From JBLHGU01 sp047615875 (GTDB lineage: Bacteria > Pseudomonadota > Gammaproteobacteria > Arenicellales > CAJQKF01): 23,203 bases of DNA. The DNA lies in NCBI GenBank assembly GCA_047615875.1, contig JBLHGU010000074.1:1-23203 (forward strand), read 5' to 3'. The notes beneath the pieces were generated by a model, which saw only the letters and a program-made list of their open reading frames with translations, did not search any database and was not told the DNA's origin. Made by a program: the position numbers and the translations under genes. Of this stretch, positions 1-7,977 are shown in pieces (positions within the stretch are counted from its first letter, which is position 1; the number at the start of each line of letters is the position of its first letter).

Positions 1-225
1 GATTATGCTGGCGCATTTTGCTGTGAACTTTCTAGATTTTTCTGGCGTGTTACCAAAATCAATCTTCCAGCTTGCGCGGTAGTCAATTCCACCAGTCACG
101 GTACGGTCCTATGACTGCTTAGGGCAAATAGCGCCCATTCGTTGACTTTTCAATCTGGCCGTAGAATACTCATTTCGATCGTTAAAAGCACAACCACTTT
201 TAGGTTTAAAGGGGCGTAAATATAA

Positions 226-657
226 ATGCAAACAGTAAACAGCTGGTTTTTTTGGGCAGTGTTTTCTGCCATATTTGCTGCGCTAACGGCTATCTTTGCC
301 AAAATTGGCATCCGTGATGTAGATTCAGATTACGCGACTCTCATTAGAACAGCAATTATTTTCGTCGTTCTTATCAGCTTTGTATGGACTACTGGCAAAT
401 GGAGTAATCCACTTAATCTATCTTCAAGAACTTGGTTTTTTCTTACTCTTTCCGGTCTGGCTACTGGCGCTTCGTGGGTTTGCTATTTCCGCGCACTTCA
501 ACTAGGTGAAGCATCTAAAGTAGCACCCATTGATAAGCTCAGTTTGGTTCTAGTTGCTGTTTTTGCAGTATTATTTCTTGGAGAACAACCTTCGATTCGG
601 GATTGGGGCGGAATATTTCTGGTTGCGAGCGGCGTAATAGTTCTGGCATTCAAGTGA
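226..657 (+). CDS. Single-domain EamA-family inner-membrane transporter (143 aa)
   Basis: The protein is almost wholly hydrophobic, with about five predicted membrane segments (roughly residues 5-27, 40-56, 68-87, 98-117 and 123-142). Its C-terminal part resembles the EamA/DMT half-transporter pattern: a GEASKVAPIDKLS stretch, then a last helix after LGEQPS. Classical EamA exporters carry two such domains in about 300 residues. This is a one-domain version, known as a stand-alone family that presumably works as a dimer. The substrate cannot be read from sequence. The ATG follows an AAGGGG-like ribosome site at a rather long spacing. The gene stands alone, 25 bp before the first copy of a 114-bp repeat. 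Confidence 0.82.
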   Translation: MQTVNSWFFWAVFSAIFAALTAIFAKIGIRDVDSDYATLIRTAIIFVVLISFVWTTGKWSNPLNLSSRTWFFLTLSGLATGASWVCYFRALQLGEASKVAPIDKLSLVLVAVFAVLFLGEQPSIRDWGGIFLVASGVIVLAFK

Positions 658-682
658 GAATTGCTGGCTTCATGGAACATGA

Positions 683-796
683 CGACTGTCTCTTCAGGGC
701 TACTTTGAGTCATAGACAGTGATTTTCAATTAGGCTACAGCCTTGGTTTCGATTTGACTAGAGACTTTACTTTTTCATCGGTCGCAAACATACTCA
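683..796. repeat. 114-bp direct repeat, copy 1 (upstream of zntB-like gene)
   Basis: It aligns without gaps to 1937-2050, an offset of 1254 bp. By hand I count 7 mismatches in 114 positions, about 94% identity, and the last 50 or so bases are identical. It starts at CGACTGTC and ends at AACATACTCA. It lies in the gap between the EamA gene and the ZntB gene. I see no open frame in it, and no clear integron attC core (GTTRRRY or RYYYAAC). Confidence 0.93.
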
Positions 797-902
797 AAGC
801 CGCCAGTCAGGAAGATAAAAACGGCTAAATATGACGATTGCAAACCCCATGGTTTTTGCAATCAATGAAATATACAAAAATCGACAGCTTGCGGACAAAT
901 TC

Positions 903-1874
903 ATGCCTGACCACCTTTTACATAGCTACCAATTTGATGGCAAAGGCGGCTGCGTTCAAGTTTCCAATATTAACTTCCAAGACGATTCTAACTCTCATAA
1001 TCCAATTTGGATTCATTTGGAAGCAGATCACCCAGAGACAAAGAGCTGGTTCGAATCTAATGCTCCGTTCCTCGATAGTTTCGTTGTAGATGCATTGCTA
1101 GCCGAAGAAACTCGACCAAGGATGGTTCAAATTGACGATGCCATATTATTGAATTTAAGGGGCGTCAACTTAAATGATATAGATGATCCGCAAGATATGG
1201 TTTCGATACGCCTTTGGATGGATGAGGGAAGAATTATCAGCGTACGCAGACGTAAGCTAAAAGCAGTCCAAGAAGTTGTTGATAAATTGGGAAACGGGAT
1301 AGGCCCAAAGAGCTCTAGCGAGTTTCTTTGCACTCTGGTTTCATTGTTGTTTGATCGTATGAGCGTAACGATTTCTGCACTAGATGACCGAACGGATAAT
1401 ATTGAATCCGAACTACTCGAAGCATCAACTAGTCAGCAGCGTGCCGATATCGTCAACATCAGAAAACAAGCAATCATGTTCAGGCGCTATATTGCGCCCC
1501 AAAGAGACGCAATATCTCAATTACGTTCGGCAGACTATATATGGATAAGTGACAGCCAAAGGACACGGTTACAGGAAAATTTAAATGAAGTAACGCGTTT
1601 TGTTGAAGACCTTGATGCAATTCGGGAACGTGCTCAAATCATCAAAGATGAGTTAGCCAACATGCTAGCTGACAAGCTCAATAGAAACATGTATGTTCTT
1701 TCAGTTATCGCAGCAATATTTTTACCACTAGGGTTTTTAACAGGATTACTCGGCATTAATGTTGGGGGTATTCCTGGTGTAGATAACAACAACGCATTCT
1801 GGATTTTTACTGGATTGCTGGTATTAGTTGTCGTGTTGCAGATTTGGATTTTTAAGAAATTCAAGTGGTTCTAA
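903..1874 (+). CDS. zntB: ZntB-like CorA-family divalent metal transporter
   Basis: This is a CorA/ZntB-superfamily membrane protein that moves divalent cations such as Zn2+ across the inner membrane. From the chosen ATG it has 323 aa, close to the usual 327 or so of ZntB, and begins MPDHLLHSYQFDGKGG as the family does. An upstream ATG at 831 would add 24 residues with no family match. A long cytoplasmic helical domain leads to two C-terminal membrane helices (about residues 264-284 and 299-317). The selectivity loop between them reads GINVGGIPG (284-292), the ZntB form of the CorA GMN motif. The C-terminus KFKWF is short and basic, as expected. The 114-bp repeat occurs on both sides of the gene. 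Direction of transport is not decided by sequence. Confidence 0.88.
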   Translation: MPDHLLHSYQFDGKGGCVQVSNINFQDDSNSHNPIWIHLEADHPETKSWFESNAPFLDSFVVDALLAEETRPRMVQIDDAILLNLRGVNLNDIDDPQDMVSIRLWMDEGRIISVRRRKLKAVQEVVDKLGNGIGPKSSSEFLCTLVSLLFDRMSVTISALDDRTDNIESELLEASTSQQRADIVNIRKQAIMFRRYIAPQRDAISQLRSADYIWISDSQRTRLQENLNEVTRFVEDLDAIRERAQIIKDELANMLADKLNRNMYVLSVIAAIFLPLGFLTGLLGINVGGIPGVDNNNAFWIFTGLLVLVVVLQIWIFKKFKWF

Positions 1875-1936
1875 TTGTTTGAATTATTGAAATTCCTAAA
1901 CTTAGGCATACAGAATTGCTAAACCCTAGTGGAAAA

Positions 1937-2050
1937 CGACTGTCGGTTTTGGGCTACTTTGAGTCATAGCCAGTGATTTTCAACTAGGCTACAACCTTGG
2001 TTTCGATTTGACTAGAGACTTTACTTTTTCATCGGTCGCAAACATACTCA
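1937..2050. repeat. 114-bp direct repeat, copy 2 (upstream of hydrolase-cyclase gene)
   Basis: This is the second copy of the repeat at 683-796. The two copies bracket the 1.14-kb segment that carries the ZntB gene. The remainder of the 282-bp gap (1875-2156) shows no open frame. It contains an A-rich stretch just after the repeat, which probably includes the promoter of the next gene. Confidence 0.93.
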
Positions 2051-2156
2051 TAACGGTCACTCTAAAAAAATATATCTGAGTAATGGCTGAAACGCGCTCT
2101 AGTAGATCGGATATGTTTTTCCATCAAATCCACATTTTTATGTATAGCGAAATCTC

Positions 2157-3488
2157 ATGGATATTCCGAAAATAGAATATGTCAGAAACGGGGAATTTCA
2201 TATTGCGTACCAAGTGTTGGGTGAGGGCCCTATTGACCTAGTTATTGTACCGGGTTGGATTAGCCATCTTGAAGCAGCATGGGAGCAGCCGAGGCTAGTT
2301 CATTCGTTTCGCCGACTTTCAAAGATTAGTCGTCTAATCCTAATTGATAAGCGTGGAACCGGACTATCCGATCCAGTATCAACGAGTAACCTGCCAACGT
2401 TAGAAGAGCGTATGGGCGACCTGCATGCAGTATTAAAAGCCGTTGGTTCTACAAAAACCGCGCTTTACGGAATCTCTGAAGGAGGCCCAATGTGCATGCT
2501 ATTTGCTGCAACTTATCCTGAGAAAACAGAAGCACTAATTGTGTATGGCTCCTGGGCAAGAGCATTCAAGGCGCCAGATCAGGACTGGGGATTCGATCCG
2601 CCAGATTTCGAGGCAGTTCTAAATTCTCTTGAGCCGCACTGGGGTGAAGGCAACGCTGTTAATATCGTGGCGCCAAGTCTCTCAAATGATGAACAATTCT
2701 GTGCTTGGTGGCGTCGTTATGAACGACTTGCAGCCAGTCCCGGCACGGCCACCGGACTTTTACGAATGGCCTTTGAAGGAGACGTGCGGCATGTGTTGTC
2801 GACAATTAATGTGCCAACGCTGGTTTTACATAGAGCGCAGGATGCCCTCGTAGACGTAAAGCACAGCAGATATATCGCAGAGCATATAGAGGGAGCGAAA
2901 TATGTGGAGCTCCAAGGCATAGATCATTTCCCACTGGCCGGAGATTCAGATGCGGTAGATGATGAAATAGAAGTATTTCTAACAGGTAAAAGGCGTGCAC
3001 CAGATCCAGATCGTGTACTAGCTACAGTGCTATTCACCGATGTTGTTGGTTCTACAGAGCACGTTGCAGCAATGGGAGATAAGAAATGGAAAGAAACGAT
3101 AGCGGCGCACGACTACAAGATCCGACAAGAAATCGCCCGCTTTCATGGAAAGGAGATCGGCACTCGAGGAGATGGGTTCCTAGCAACTTTTGATGGTCCT
3201 GGGCGAGCGGTTCAGTGTGCTCAATCTATCTGTAACATTGTGAGATCTCTTGATTTAGAAATACGTGCAGGGTTGCACACTGGTGAGATCGAGCTTTTAG
3301 AGAATGAAGTGGCAGGTCTAGCGGTGCATATCGGTGCACGCGTAGCAGCCTGCGCTGGTCCTGGCGAGGTTTGGGTTTCCAATACGGTGAAAGATCTTGT
3401 TATCGGCTCTGGAATCGAATTTACTGGACAGGGAACACATTCACTCAAGGGTATTCCTGGTGAGTGGCAACTCTTTTCAGTAACCTAA
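2157..3488 (+). CDS. Alpha/beta-hydrolase fused to class III adenylate/guanylate cyclase domain
   Basis: This is a two-domain cytoplasmic protein of 443 aa. Residues about 1-276 form an alpha/beta-hydrolase with nucleophile Ser107 in GISEGG, a likely acid Asp229, and His257 in GIDHF, so the triad is present. Residues about 285-443 form a class III nucleotide cyclase with metal ligands Asp295 (FTDVVGST) and Asp339 (RGDGF). Arg395 in HIGAR fits the transition-state arginine. Two usual residues differ: the base-selecting lysine position before RGDGF reads Gly-Thr (residues 335-336), and the Asn paired with Arg395 is His391. Such fusions form a known family. Whether the protein makes cAMP, cGMP or neither is open, and the hydrolase substrate is unknown. 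It stands alone, with a weak ribosome site. Confidence 0.88.
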   Translation: MDIPKIEYVRNGEFHIAYQVLGEGPIDLVIVPGWISHLEAAWEQPRLVHSFRRLSKISRLILIDKRGTGLSDPVSTSNLPTLEERMGDLHAVLKAVGSTKTALYGISEGGPMCMLFAATYPEKTEALIVYGSWARAFKAPDQDWGFDPPDFEAVLNSLEPHWGEGNAVNIVAPSLSNDEQFCAWWRRYERLAASPGTATGLLRMAFEGDVRHVLSTINVPTLVLHRAQDALVDVKHSRYIAEHIEGAKYVELQGIDHFPLAGDSDAVDDEIEVFLTGKRRAPDPDRVLATVLFTDVVGSTEHVAAMGDKKWKETIAAHDYKIRQEIARFHGKEIGTRGDGFLATFDGPGRAVQCAQSICNIVRSLDLEIRAGLHTGEIELLENEVAGLAVHIGARVAACAGPGEVWVSNTVKDLVIGSGIEFTGQGTHSLKGIPGEWQLFSVT

Positions 3489-3593
3489 CCTCCACAGACA
3501 ATCTAAATCGAGACGCAAAAGAACTGTCCACCTAAGCAAGTGGCTCTTTATTCTAAAGAATCCAGGTTTCTACCGAATGTGGTGATGCACCAT

Positions 3594-3623
3594 TTTGGCC
3601 GTAAGGGGCAAAACTCGGCCAAA
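3594..3623. repeat. Hairpin with 8-bp perfect arms
   Basis: TTTGGCCG (3594-3601) pairs with CGGCCAAA (3616-3623) around a 14-base loop. It lies 105 bp beyond the hydrolase-cyclase stop and 80 bp beyond the end of the toxin remnant on the other strand. No T-tract follows on either strand, so it is not a classical intrinsic terminator. It may still separate the two convergent units. The rest of 3489-3686 shows no gene. Confidence 0.5.
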
Positions 3624-3686
3624 TAACACTCTAAATAACTGGCCGTTCAGGATCGTTATTGTTAAGTTAATATCGCATTCATCAAA

Positions 3687-3699
3687 GTGACAGTGTCAC
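3687..3699. repeat. Left copy of GTGACA-G-TGTCAC palindrome bracketing the toxin-antitoxin module
   Basis: This is a 13-bp sequence with 6-bp arms and one central base, identical to 4346-4358. The identity extends one base to GTGACAGTGTCACT, and the following bases are similar (CTATT versus ATTT). It lies 4 bp past the stop codon of the toxin remnant. Confidence 0.85.
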
Positions 3700-3703
3700 T
3701 CTA

Positions 3704-3999
3704 TTATCGATTATTTAAAACAGAGCGCCACTGACGATGTCCTTCTGAAACCAGGTGCACAAATACTTCCTTTTTCTCCTCCTGGACGAGGTATAAGACG
3801 ACATTGTTCTCAAAAAAGAAGTAACGGAAATGCTTGTATGTACTCCCGCCGTTTGGGAAGGTGCTGAATGTGGTTTTGATACGTTCCTGAAGACTGTCGA
3901 TAAAGTTTAAGCCTTGAGCGGGCTATTCTGAGCAATGTAGTCTACGATTTCATCAAGATCGCTATCAGCAAGCGATGTAAAACGGACTATGTATTTCAT
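3704..3999 (-). pseudogene. RelE/ParE-family toxin, frameshifted
   Basis: Read on the minus strand, an ATG 2 bp after the antitoxin stop opens MKYIVRFTSLADSDLDEIV and runs to TAA at 3907-3909, after about 30 codons. One frame over, NFIDSLQERIKTTF continues without a break to a stop at 3704-3706, ending VSEGHRQWRSVL. Joined, the two pieces give a protein of about 98 aa. It has the RelE/ParE layout: an N-terminal strand, a helix pair (DEIVDYI and NFIDSLQERI), and C-terminal strands with FRYFFFENNVVLYLV, FVHLV and H-R. Restoring one base near 3908 (TTAAAC to TTTAAAC) gives KALNF, the expected family sequence. It is an mRNA-interferase or gyrase-directed toxin that is probably dead. A sequencing slip is the alternative. 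Confidence 0.8.
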
Positions 4000-4001
4000 T
4001 C

Positions 4002-4263
4002 CTAGGCATCTTTACTCATGTATTTTTCGCGAATCATTTGGCGCTTCCGCTCAAAATATTCATCGTCGGCCAGAACCGTCTCACCATTGACTACCTGCTG
4101 CATAGATACGGCAAGGCGCTGATCCAGTCTTTTCCATCTCGGTATGGATCTTTCCACGTAGTGCTTCACGGATCACTTCACTGTTTGATTTGTAATGCCC
4201 AGTTTTAACCTGGTCTTTGATGTAGTCTTCGAGTTCCCGTGTCAGAGAGATATTCATAGTCAT
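4002..4263 (-). pseudogene. ParD-family antitoxin, frameshifted
   Basis: On the minus strand MTMNISLTRELEDYI opens a ribbon-helix-helix DNA-binding domain, with SNSEVIREALR as the typical ParD helix. The frame then leaves the family after EMEK and ends early. One frame over, from the CTG at 4125-4127, LDQRLAVSMQQVVNG runs on to a TAG at 4002-4004. That matches the C-terminal toxin-wrapping segment of ParD-type antitoxins. The break is at about 4128, either one extra base or two missing. The joined protein would have about 87 aa. The start at 4263 is preferred over an upstream ATG at 4311 because family similarity begins there. The toxin follows after 2 bp, the usual antitoxin-toxin order. Confidence 0.8.
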
Positions 4264-4300
4264 CGTTTGGCAATAATGGATTAATCTACGATCAGCGTAT

Positions 4301-4335
4301 GGAAATAACACAAATTGTCAATTATTGTTATTTCC
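4301..4335 (-). promoter_or_regulatory. Antitoxin promoter with 10-bp dyad (putative ParD operator)
   Basis: GGAAATAACA (4301-4310) and TGTTATTTCC (4326-4335) are a perfect 10-bp inverted repeat with a 15-base spacer. Inside the spacer and right arm, on the minus strand, lies TTGACA (4316-4321), a consensus -35 box. A weak -10 candidate (TACGCT, 4294-4299) lies 16 bp further on. A dyad over the -35 box directly upstream of a ribbon-helix-helix antitoxin fits the known autoregulation of such modules. That the antitoxin binds here is inference. Confidence 0.6.
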
Positions 4336-4345
4336 TATTTAATAC

Positions 4346-4358
4346 GTGACAGTGTCAC
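4346..4358. repeat. Right copy of GTGACA-G-TGTCAC palindrome bracketing the toxin-antitoxin module
   Basis: Identical to 3687-3699. Together the two copies enclose the whole module with its promoter. Between this site and the aminotransferase stop (4359-4576) I see AT-rich sequence with no gene. Confidence 0.85.
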
Positions 4359-4576
4359 TATTTGTAAATTTACTCGATCTAGTGATTTATTTTCACAAAG
4401 TATAGGTCTGATGAAGTATGTTATCCGACCTATAAACTTAGGTTAAAGTTCCTATTTGTCTACTTAGTCAGGTGGCGTATAGTAGGTTTTATTAAACGCT
4501 GTTCTAGATTTGTAGAAATTGGAGATGGAAAGTTAAAAATCAGAAGTAACTGATGAATCTCAGTCGCCATTATTTA

Positions 4577-5749
4577 TTACATATCCCGAACACTTTCCCC
4601 AAGGTGACGAATGCCCTCATCTATTTTGTCCTTGTTCGAACAGGAAAAATTTAGCCGCAAGGTATTACATTCCCGATCATCAAAATAGAATGGATCGCCC
4701 GGTACAAAGGCGACCTGTTTTTTGATCGCATGCTCAAACAGTTTCATGGAACTCATACCTTCAGGCAGAGTCATCCATAGGAACATGCCACCTTCTGGTC
4801 GGGTAAAGGAACAGTTGTCAGGGAACTCTCGTTGTAGTGCTTGCAGCATGTGTTGACACTGACTACCGTAGTTTTCACATATCAGTTTGATGTGATCATC
4901 GATAGAATTATCGCTTAGGTACTGATACAAAATTCGCTGATTGATATAGGGCGTATGCAGGTCCGTCGCCTGTTTGGCTATGAGTAACTTCTGCATGAGA
5001 TCTCCTTCAGCGACCAACCAACCTAATCGAAAAGACGGCGCGACTATTTTGGAAAAAGATCCGAGTAAAATAGTTTGTTCGGGTAGCAGTTTTTTAAATG
5101 GGGCTTTTGGCTGACCAGAGAAACGTAATGCACCATAAGGATCATCCTCAATTAGATAAGTTGAGCTTCCCTCTAGTATTTTCGCGATGCTGAGCCGGTT
5201 ATCTTCATCGTAGCTAATACCCGATGGATTCTGGAAGTTAGGCACACAATAAAATAATTTGGGTTTGTTACTTTGTATCACCGACTCAAAAATGGCCGTG
5301 TCCACGCCTCCTTCGGCTACTGGAACTCCATGAAAACGTGGGCGATAAATAGAGAACGCCTGAATAGCACCCAGATAGCCTGGTTCTTCAATAGCTACAT
5401 TGTCACCCTCATTAAGCAATGTCTTTCCAAGCAGATCCAGCCCTTGCTGGGAGCCAGTGGTGACTAGAATATTGTCCGGATCCACCTGTAGGCCCTGACC
5501 GGCATAGCGATCTGCAATCCACTCTCTGAGTGGCAGGTAGCCTTCAGAATTGCTGTACTGCAATACCTCTGCACCGTGGTTGTCCAGCACAGAAACCGCA
5601 GCATCACGAATTTGGCGAACTGGAAATAGTGCAGGATTGGGTAGTCCTCCTGCAAAGGAAATGATATTTTCATTTACTGCTACTTTAAGAATTTCTCTGA
5701 TGAATGAACGTGGCACATCATTGATACGATCTGAAAATTCTGTTTGCAT
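4577..5749 (-). CDS. PLP-dependent aminotransferase, fold type I (2-aminoadipate/MocR-like group without a GntR domain)
   Basis: This cytosolic enzyme of 390 aa transfers amino groups between an amino acid and a 2-oxo acid through pyridoxal phosphate. The PLP lysine is Lys234 in SFSKIVAPSFRLGW, whose Arg-Leu-Gly-Trp is typical. Asn174 (NFQNPSG), Asp203 (EDDPY) and Tyr205 fit the cofactor pocket. The opening ISFAGGLPNPALFP is characteristic of the LysN/aminoadipate aminotransferase group. The start at 5749 is chosen because AGGA lies 7 bases before it; an ATG at 5782 would add 11 residues unlike the family. There is no N-terminal winged helix, so it is an enzyme rather than a MocR regulator. 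It diverges from the hydratase-like gene. The substrate is not decided. Confidence 0.87.
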   Translation of the reverse strand: MQTEFSDRINDVPRSFIREILKVAVNENIISFAGGLPNPALFPVRQIRDAAVSVLDNHGAEVLQYSNSEGYLPLREWIADRYAGQGLQVDPDNILVTTGSQQGLDLLGKTLLNEGDNVAIEEPGYLGAIQAFSIYRPRFHGVPVAEGGVDTAIFESVIQSNKPKLFYCVPNFQNPSGISYDEDNRLSIAKILEGSSTYLIEDDPYGALRFSGQPKAPFKKLLPEQTILLGSFSKIVAPSFRLGWLVAEGDLMQKLLIAKQATDLHTPYINQRILYQYLSDNSIDDHIKLICENYGSQCQHMLQALQREFPDNCSFTRPEGGMFLWMTLPEGMSSMKLFEHAIKKQVAFVPGDPFYFDDRECNTLRLNFSCSNKDKIDEGIRHLGESVRDM

Positions 5750-5835
5750 GAGATTGTCCTGGTTGTTGCTACGCCAGGGCACAGCTTAATATTCAGGCGC
5801 GTTGGGAAACAGAGGCAGTTACTTGAGCATTTTTT

Positions 5836-5850
5836 ACCAAATTGTTTGGT
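5836..5850. promoter_or_regulatory. 15-bp palindrome in divergent promoter region
   Basis: ACCAAA-TTG-TTTGGT has perfect 6-bp arms. It lies 17 bp before the hydratase-like ATG and 87 bp before the aminotransferase start on the other strand. It is a candidate operator serving one or both divergent genes. No matching regulator gene is next to it. Confidence 0.4.
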
Positions 5851-5866
5851 CTTAGTGAGTCGATCT

Positions 5867-6652
5867 ATGCACGAAAATATTGAAGAAATGGCGCAGCAGT
5901 TGCGAGACAACTGGCAGGCAGACTCCCATATGGATAGTTTTCCTGAAGCAAGTTCTAATATCGATATCGATACTGCTTATCAGGTTCAGGATCGGTTTCG
6001 TGAATTGTTGGGAACCAAAACCTGTGGTTGGAAAATAGCTGCGACCAATGTCGCAGGGCAACGCCATATCGATGTTAGTCATCCCTTAGCAGGGAGATTG
6101 TTTGTCGATCGTGTTTACGACACGCCAGCAAAATTATTGCTAAGAAACAATCGAATGTTGGTAGCAGAAGGGGAGTTTGCGTTTCGTCTGTCTAATGACA
6201 TTTCTCCAGGGAACTCTGAGTTAAGTCGTGAACAAGTAATGGATCAGGTTGATGGCTTGTTTCCGGCAATTGAAATACCTGATTCCCGCTTTATCAATTT
6301 TGCCTCGGCCGGTGCTGCCAGACTTGTCGCTGATAATGCCTGCGGCAGAGAATTTGTATTGGGCGATGAAGTCACCGGTCAATGGCGTGAGATAGCGCTG
6401 GACCGCTTCGAAGTTCGCATGATTAAGAACGGTCAGTTGTTCCTGCAAGGAACTGGTGCAGATGTTTTAGGAGACCCCCGAGACGCGCTGACCTGGCTGG
6501 TAAATATGTGTCGAAGCCGCGGTGTTTCTTTGCAGGCTGGCGAAATTATTACCACCGGTGTCGTCGGCGCACCAGTGCCTATTGCAGCCGGTGACAACGT
6601 GATCGCAGATTTCGGGGTGTTGGGGAAAGTAATAGTTAGTTTTGGTGACTAG
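5867..6652 (+). CDS. 2-keto-4-pentenoate hydratase / fumarylacetoacetate-hydrolase-family protein
   Basis: The protein has 261 aa, close to MhpD (about 269). MhpD-family enzymes add water to 2-hydroxypenta-2,4-dienoate or decarboxylate related oxo acids, using a divalent metal, in catabolic meta-cleavage pathways. Family marks seen are GWKIAATN (residues 54-61), the metal-site pair Glu101/Glu103 in AEGEFAF, and Glu136 in IEIPDSRF. The ATG at 5867 is preferred to one at 5744, because the 41 residues before it do not resemble the family and would run back into the divergent aminotransferase. No other meta-cleavage gene is nearby, so its true substrate is open. It converges on the YcaQ-like gene, 7 bp away. 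Confidence 0.85.
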   Translation: MHENIEEMAQQLRDNWQADSHMDSFPEASSNIDIDTAYQVQDRFRELLGTKTCGWKIAATNVAGQRHIDVSHPLAGRLFVDRVYDTPAKLLLRNNRMLVAEGEFAFRLSNDISPGNSELSREQVMDQVDGLFPAIEIPDSRFINFASAGAARLVADNACGREFVLGDEVTGQWREIALDRFEVRMIKNGQLFLQGTGADVLGDPRDALTWLVNMCRSRGVSLQAGEIITTGVVGAPVPIAAGDNVIADFGVLGKVIVSFGD

Positions 6653-6659
6653 GATGCAT

Positions 6660-7850
6660 TCAGAAACTCAGTGCTGTCTTAAGTTCGCCTTTAAGCTCCT
6701 TATCTACTTTAAGTGGTTTGAATTCTGTGCAATCACAATAACTGGCAAACAATCTGATTTCTTTGGCCAGACACGACAGAAATGCATCAAACTGTGGTGG
6801 CTTGAAATCTAGTTTTAGCAGGCGAATTTCAAACACACCGGTTTTTCTATCTGCTTTGGCATCCATGCGCCCAACCAGCTTGTCCTGCCAGAGAATCGGC
6901 AAACAGAAGTAGCCAAACTTGCGCTTTGGTGCGGGCACATAACATTCCAGTTGATAGTCAAAGCCAAACAGTCTTTGAGCCCGATCTCTCTGTATGATCA
7001 GATTATCGAAGGGAGATAAAAGCCGCACACGTTGTCTGGTTAATCGACCCTGTAAAGTGTCTGTAAAGTTGTTTGCAACATAGTATTCATCTTGAGCCTT
7101 ACCCACTCTCGCGGAAAAGAGTTTTCCCGTATCAACACCGCGCTGTAACGCTAGTTGAATGTCTGGTCCGATGCCTTTCTGTAGATAACCAAACTCAGAC
7201 TTTTTGCCAATGCCATTGGCTGTTAAGAATCGTTCGATTAAAAAATCACAGAATTCTGCAGTACTAGGTGTACTCTTATCAATATGATCGGGCAACACCC
7301 GTTCGGTTAAATCGAACACTTTCTGAAAACTGTCCCGGCGTGTCACCATCAGGCTGCCCTCCATGAACAGCTGTTCCATGGCCTGCTTTATAGGCCCCCA
7401 TTCCCACATACCAGTGGGTCCGTGATGATTATCAAAATCCTTTGCCTGCAAAGGTCCATCGCTTCGTACTCGCGACAATACCTGTTTCATCAATTTGGGG
7501 TCCCTTTGATACCAATGACGCTGACCGCTGGCCAGTGCTTGCATGCGTGGTAAGCAAAAGCGAAAGTGTTCTATCGGTAGATAGGCCGCGGCGTGAGCCC
7601 AGTACTCAAAGATATCCCGTTGTTCAACCAACTGATCAAGAAAATGTCGGCGATAGTGGGGTACACGATTCCACAGGGTATGGTGATGGGCCCGTTCAAC
7701 AATTGAGATGGTGTCAATTTGTAAATAGCCAATTTGCCGAAAAGCCTTGCGAGCACCGTTTAGCCCACGGGGTAAATCGGATCGATTCAAGCCGTGATTA
7801 ACCAGAGAAAGTTTGCGGGCTTCGGCCGGGGACAGATTTATGAGAGACAT
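6660..7850 (-). CDS. YcaQ-like (AlkZ/AlkX family) winged-helix DNA glycosylase
   Basis: The protein has 396 aa, near the usual length of about 400. The family uses tandem winged-helix domains to unhook alkylated or crosslinked DNA bases. The catalytic QxD motif is present as Gln44-Ile45-Asp46 in GYLQIDTIS, followed by the conserved RAHHHTLWNRV and EYWAHAA (residues 82-88). Further marks are LLSPFDNLIIQRDR in the C-terminal half and VGRMDAKADR near residue 330. I infer a role in repair of interstrand crosslinks or bulky alkylation damage. It is divergent from the DUF1244 gene across a 127-bp promoter region. Confidence 0.88.
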   Translation of the reverse strand: MSLINLSPAEARKLSLVNHGLNRSDLPRGLNGARKAFRQIGYLQIDTISIVERAHHHTLWNRVPHYRRHFLDQLVEQRDIFEYWAHAAAYLPIEHFRFCLPRMQALASGQRHWYQRDPKLMKQVLSRVRSDGPLQAKDFDNHHGPTGMWEWGPIKQAMEQLFMEGSLMVTRRDSFQKVFDLTERVLPDHIDKSTPSTAEFCDFLIERFLTANGIGKKSEFGYLQKGIGPDIQLALQRGVDTGKLFSARVGKAQDEYYVANNFTDTLQGRLTRQRVRLLSPFDNLIIQRDRAQRLFGFDYQLECYVPAPKRKFGYFCLPILWQDKLVGRMDAKADRKTGVFEIRLLKLDFKPPQFDAFLSCLAKEIRLFASYCDCTEFKPLKVDKELKGELKTALSF

Positions 7851-7897
7851 AGGCTGGCAACAGGCCGGGTAAGAATAGACAGAGGTATGATAACGTT

Positions 7898-7914
7898 ATT
7901 GCAGCTATTGCAAT
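7898..7914. promoter_or_regulatory. Dyad overlapping a candidate promoter between ycaQ-like and DUF1244 genes
   Basis: ATTGCA-GCTAT-TGCAAT is a perfect 6-bp inverted repeat. It overlaps TTGCAA (7908-7913). After 17 bp this is followed by GTTATC (7931-7936), a weak -35/-10 pair that would drive the DUF1244 gene. Occupancy of the dyad would cover the -35 box. No binding protein can be assigned. Confidence 0.4.
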
Positions 7915-7977
7915 AGATATGCCATTTAGTGTTATCTTCGACGAACCAAAATCAGACAAACTAATTCAGGAAATATT

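Noticed and set aside
1..225. A short open stretch on the minus strand near the left edge and weak likeness of 139-180 to the 114-bp repeat
   Set aside because: The frame is only about 37 codons with no recognisable family, and the likeness is limited to a few short words. I see no supportable gene in this segment.
683..2050. Integron cassette array, with the 114-bp repeats as attC sites
   Set aside because: The size and position fit, but I find no GTTRRRY and RYYYAAC core pair and no inner inverted arms shared by both copies; an integrase gene is not in the window.
3594..3623. Intrinsic terminator of the hydrolase-cyclase gene
   Set aside because: The hairpin is good, but no T-tract follows on either strand and it is over 100 bp from the stop.
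7442..7801. 119-codon frame on the plus strand
   Set aside because: Antisense shadow of the YcaQ-like gene, without ribosome site or domain.
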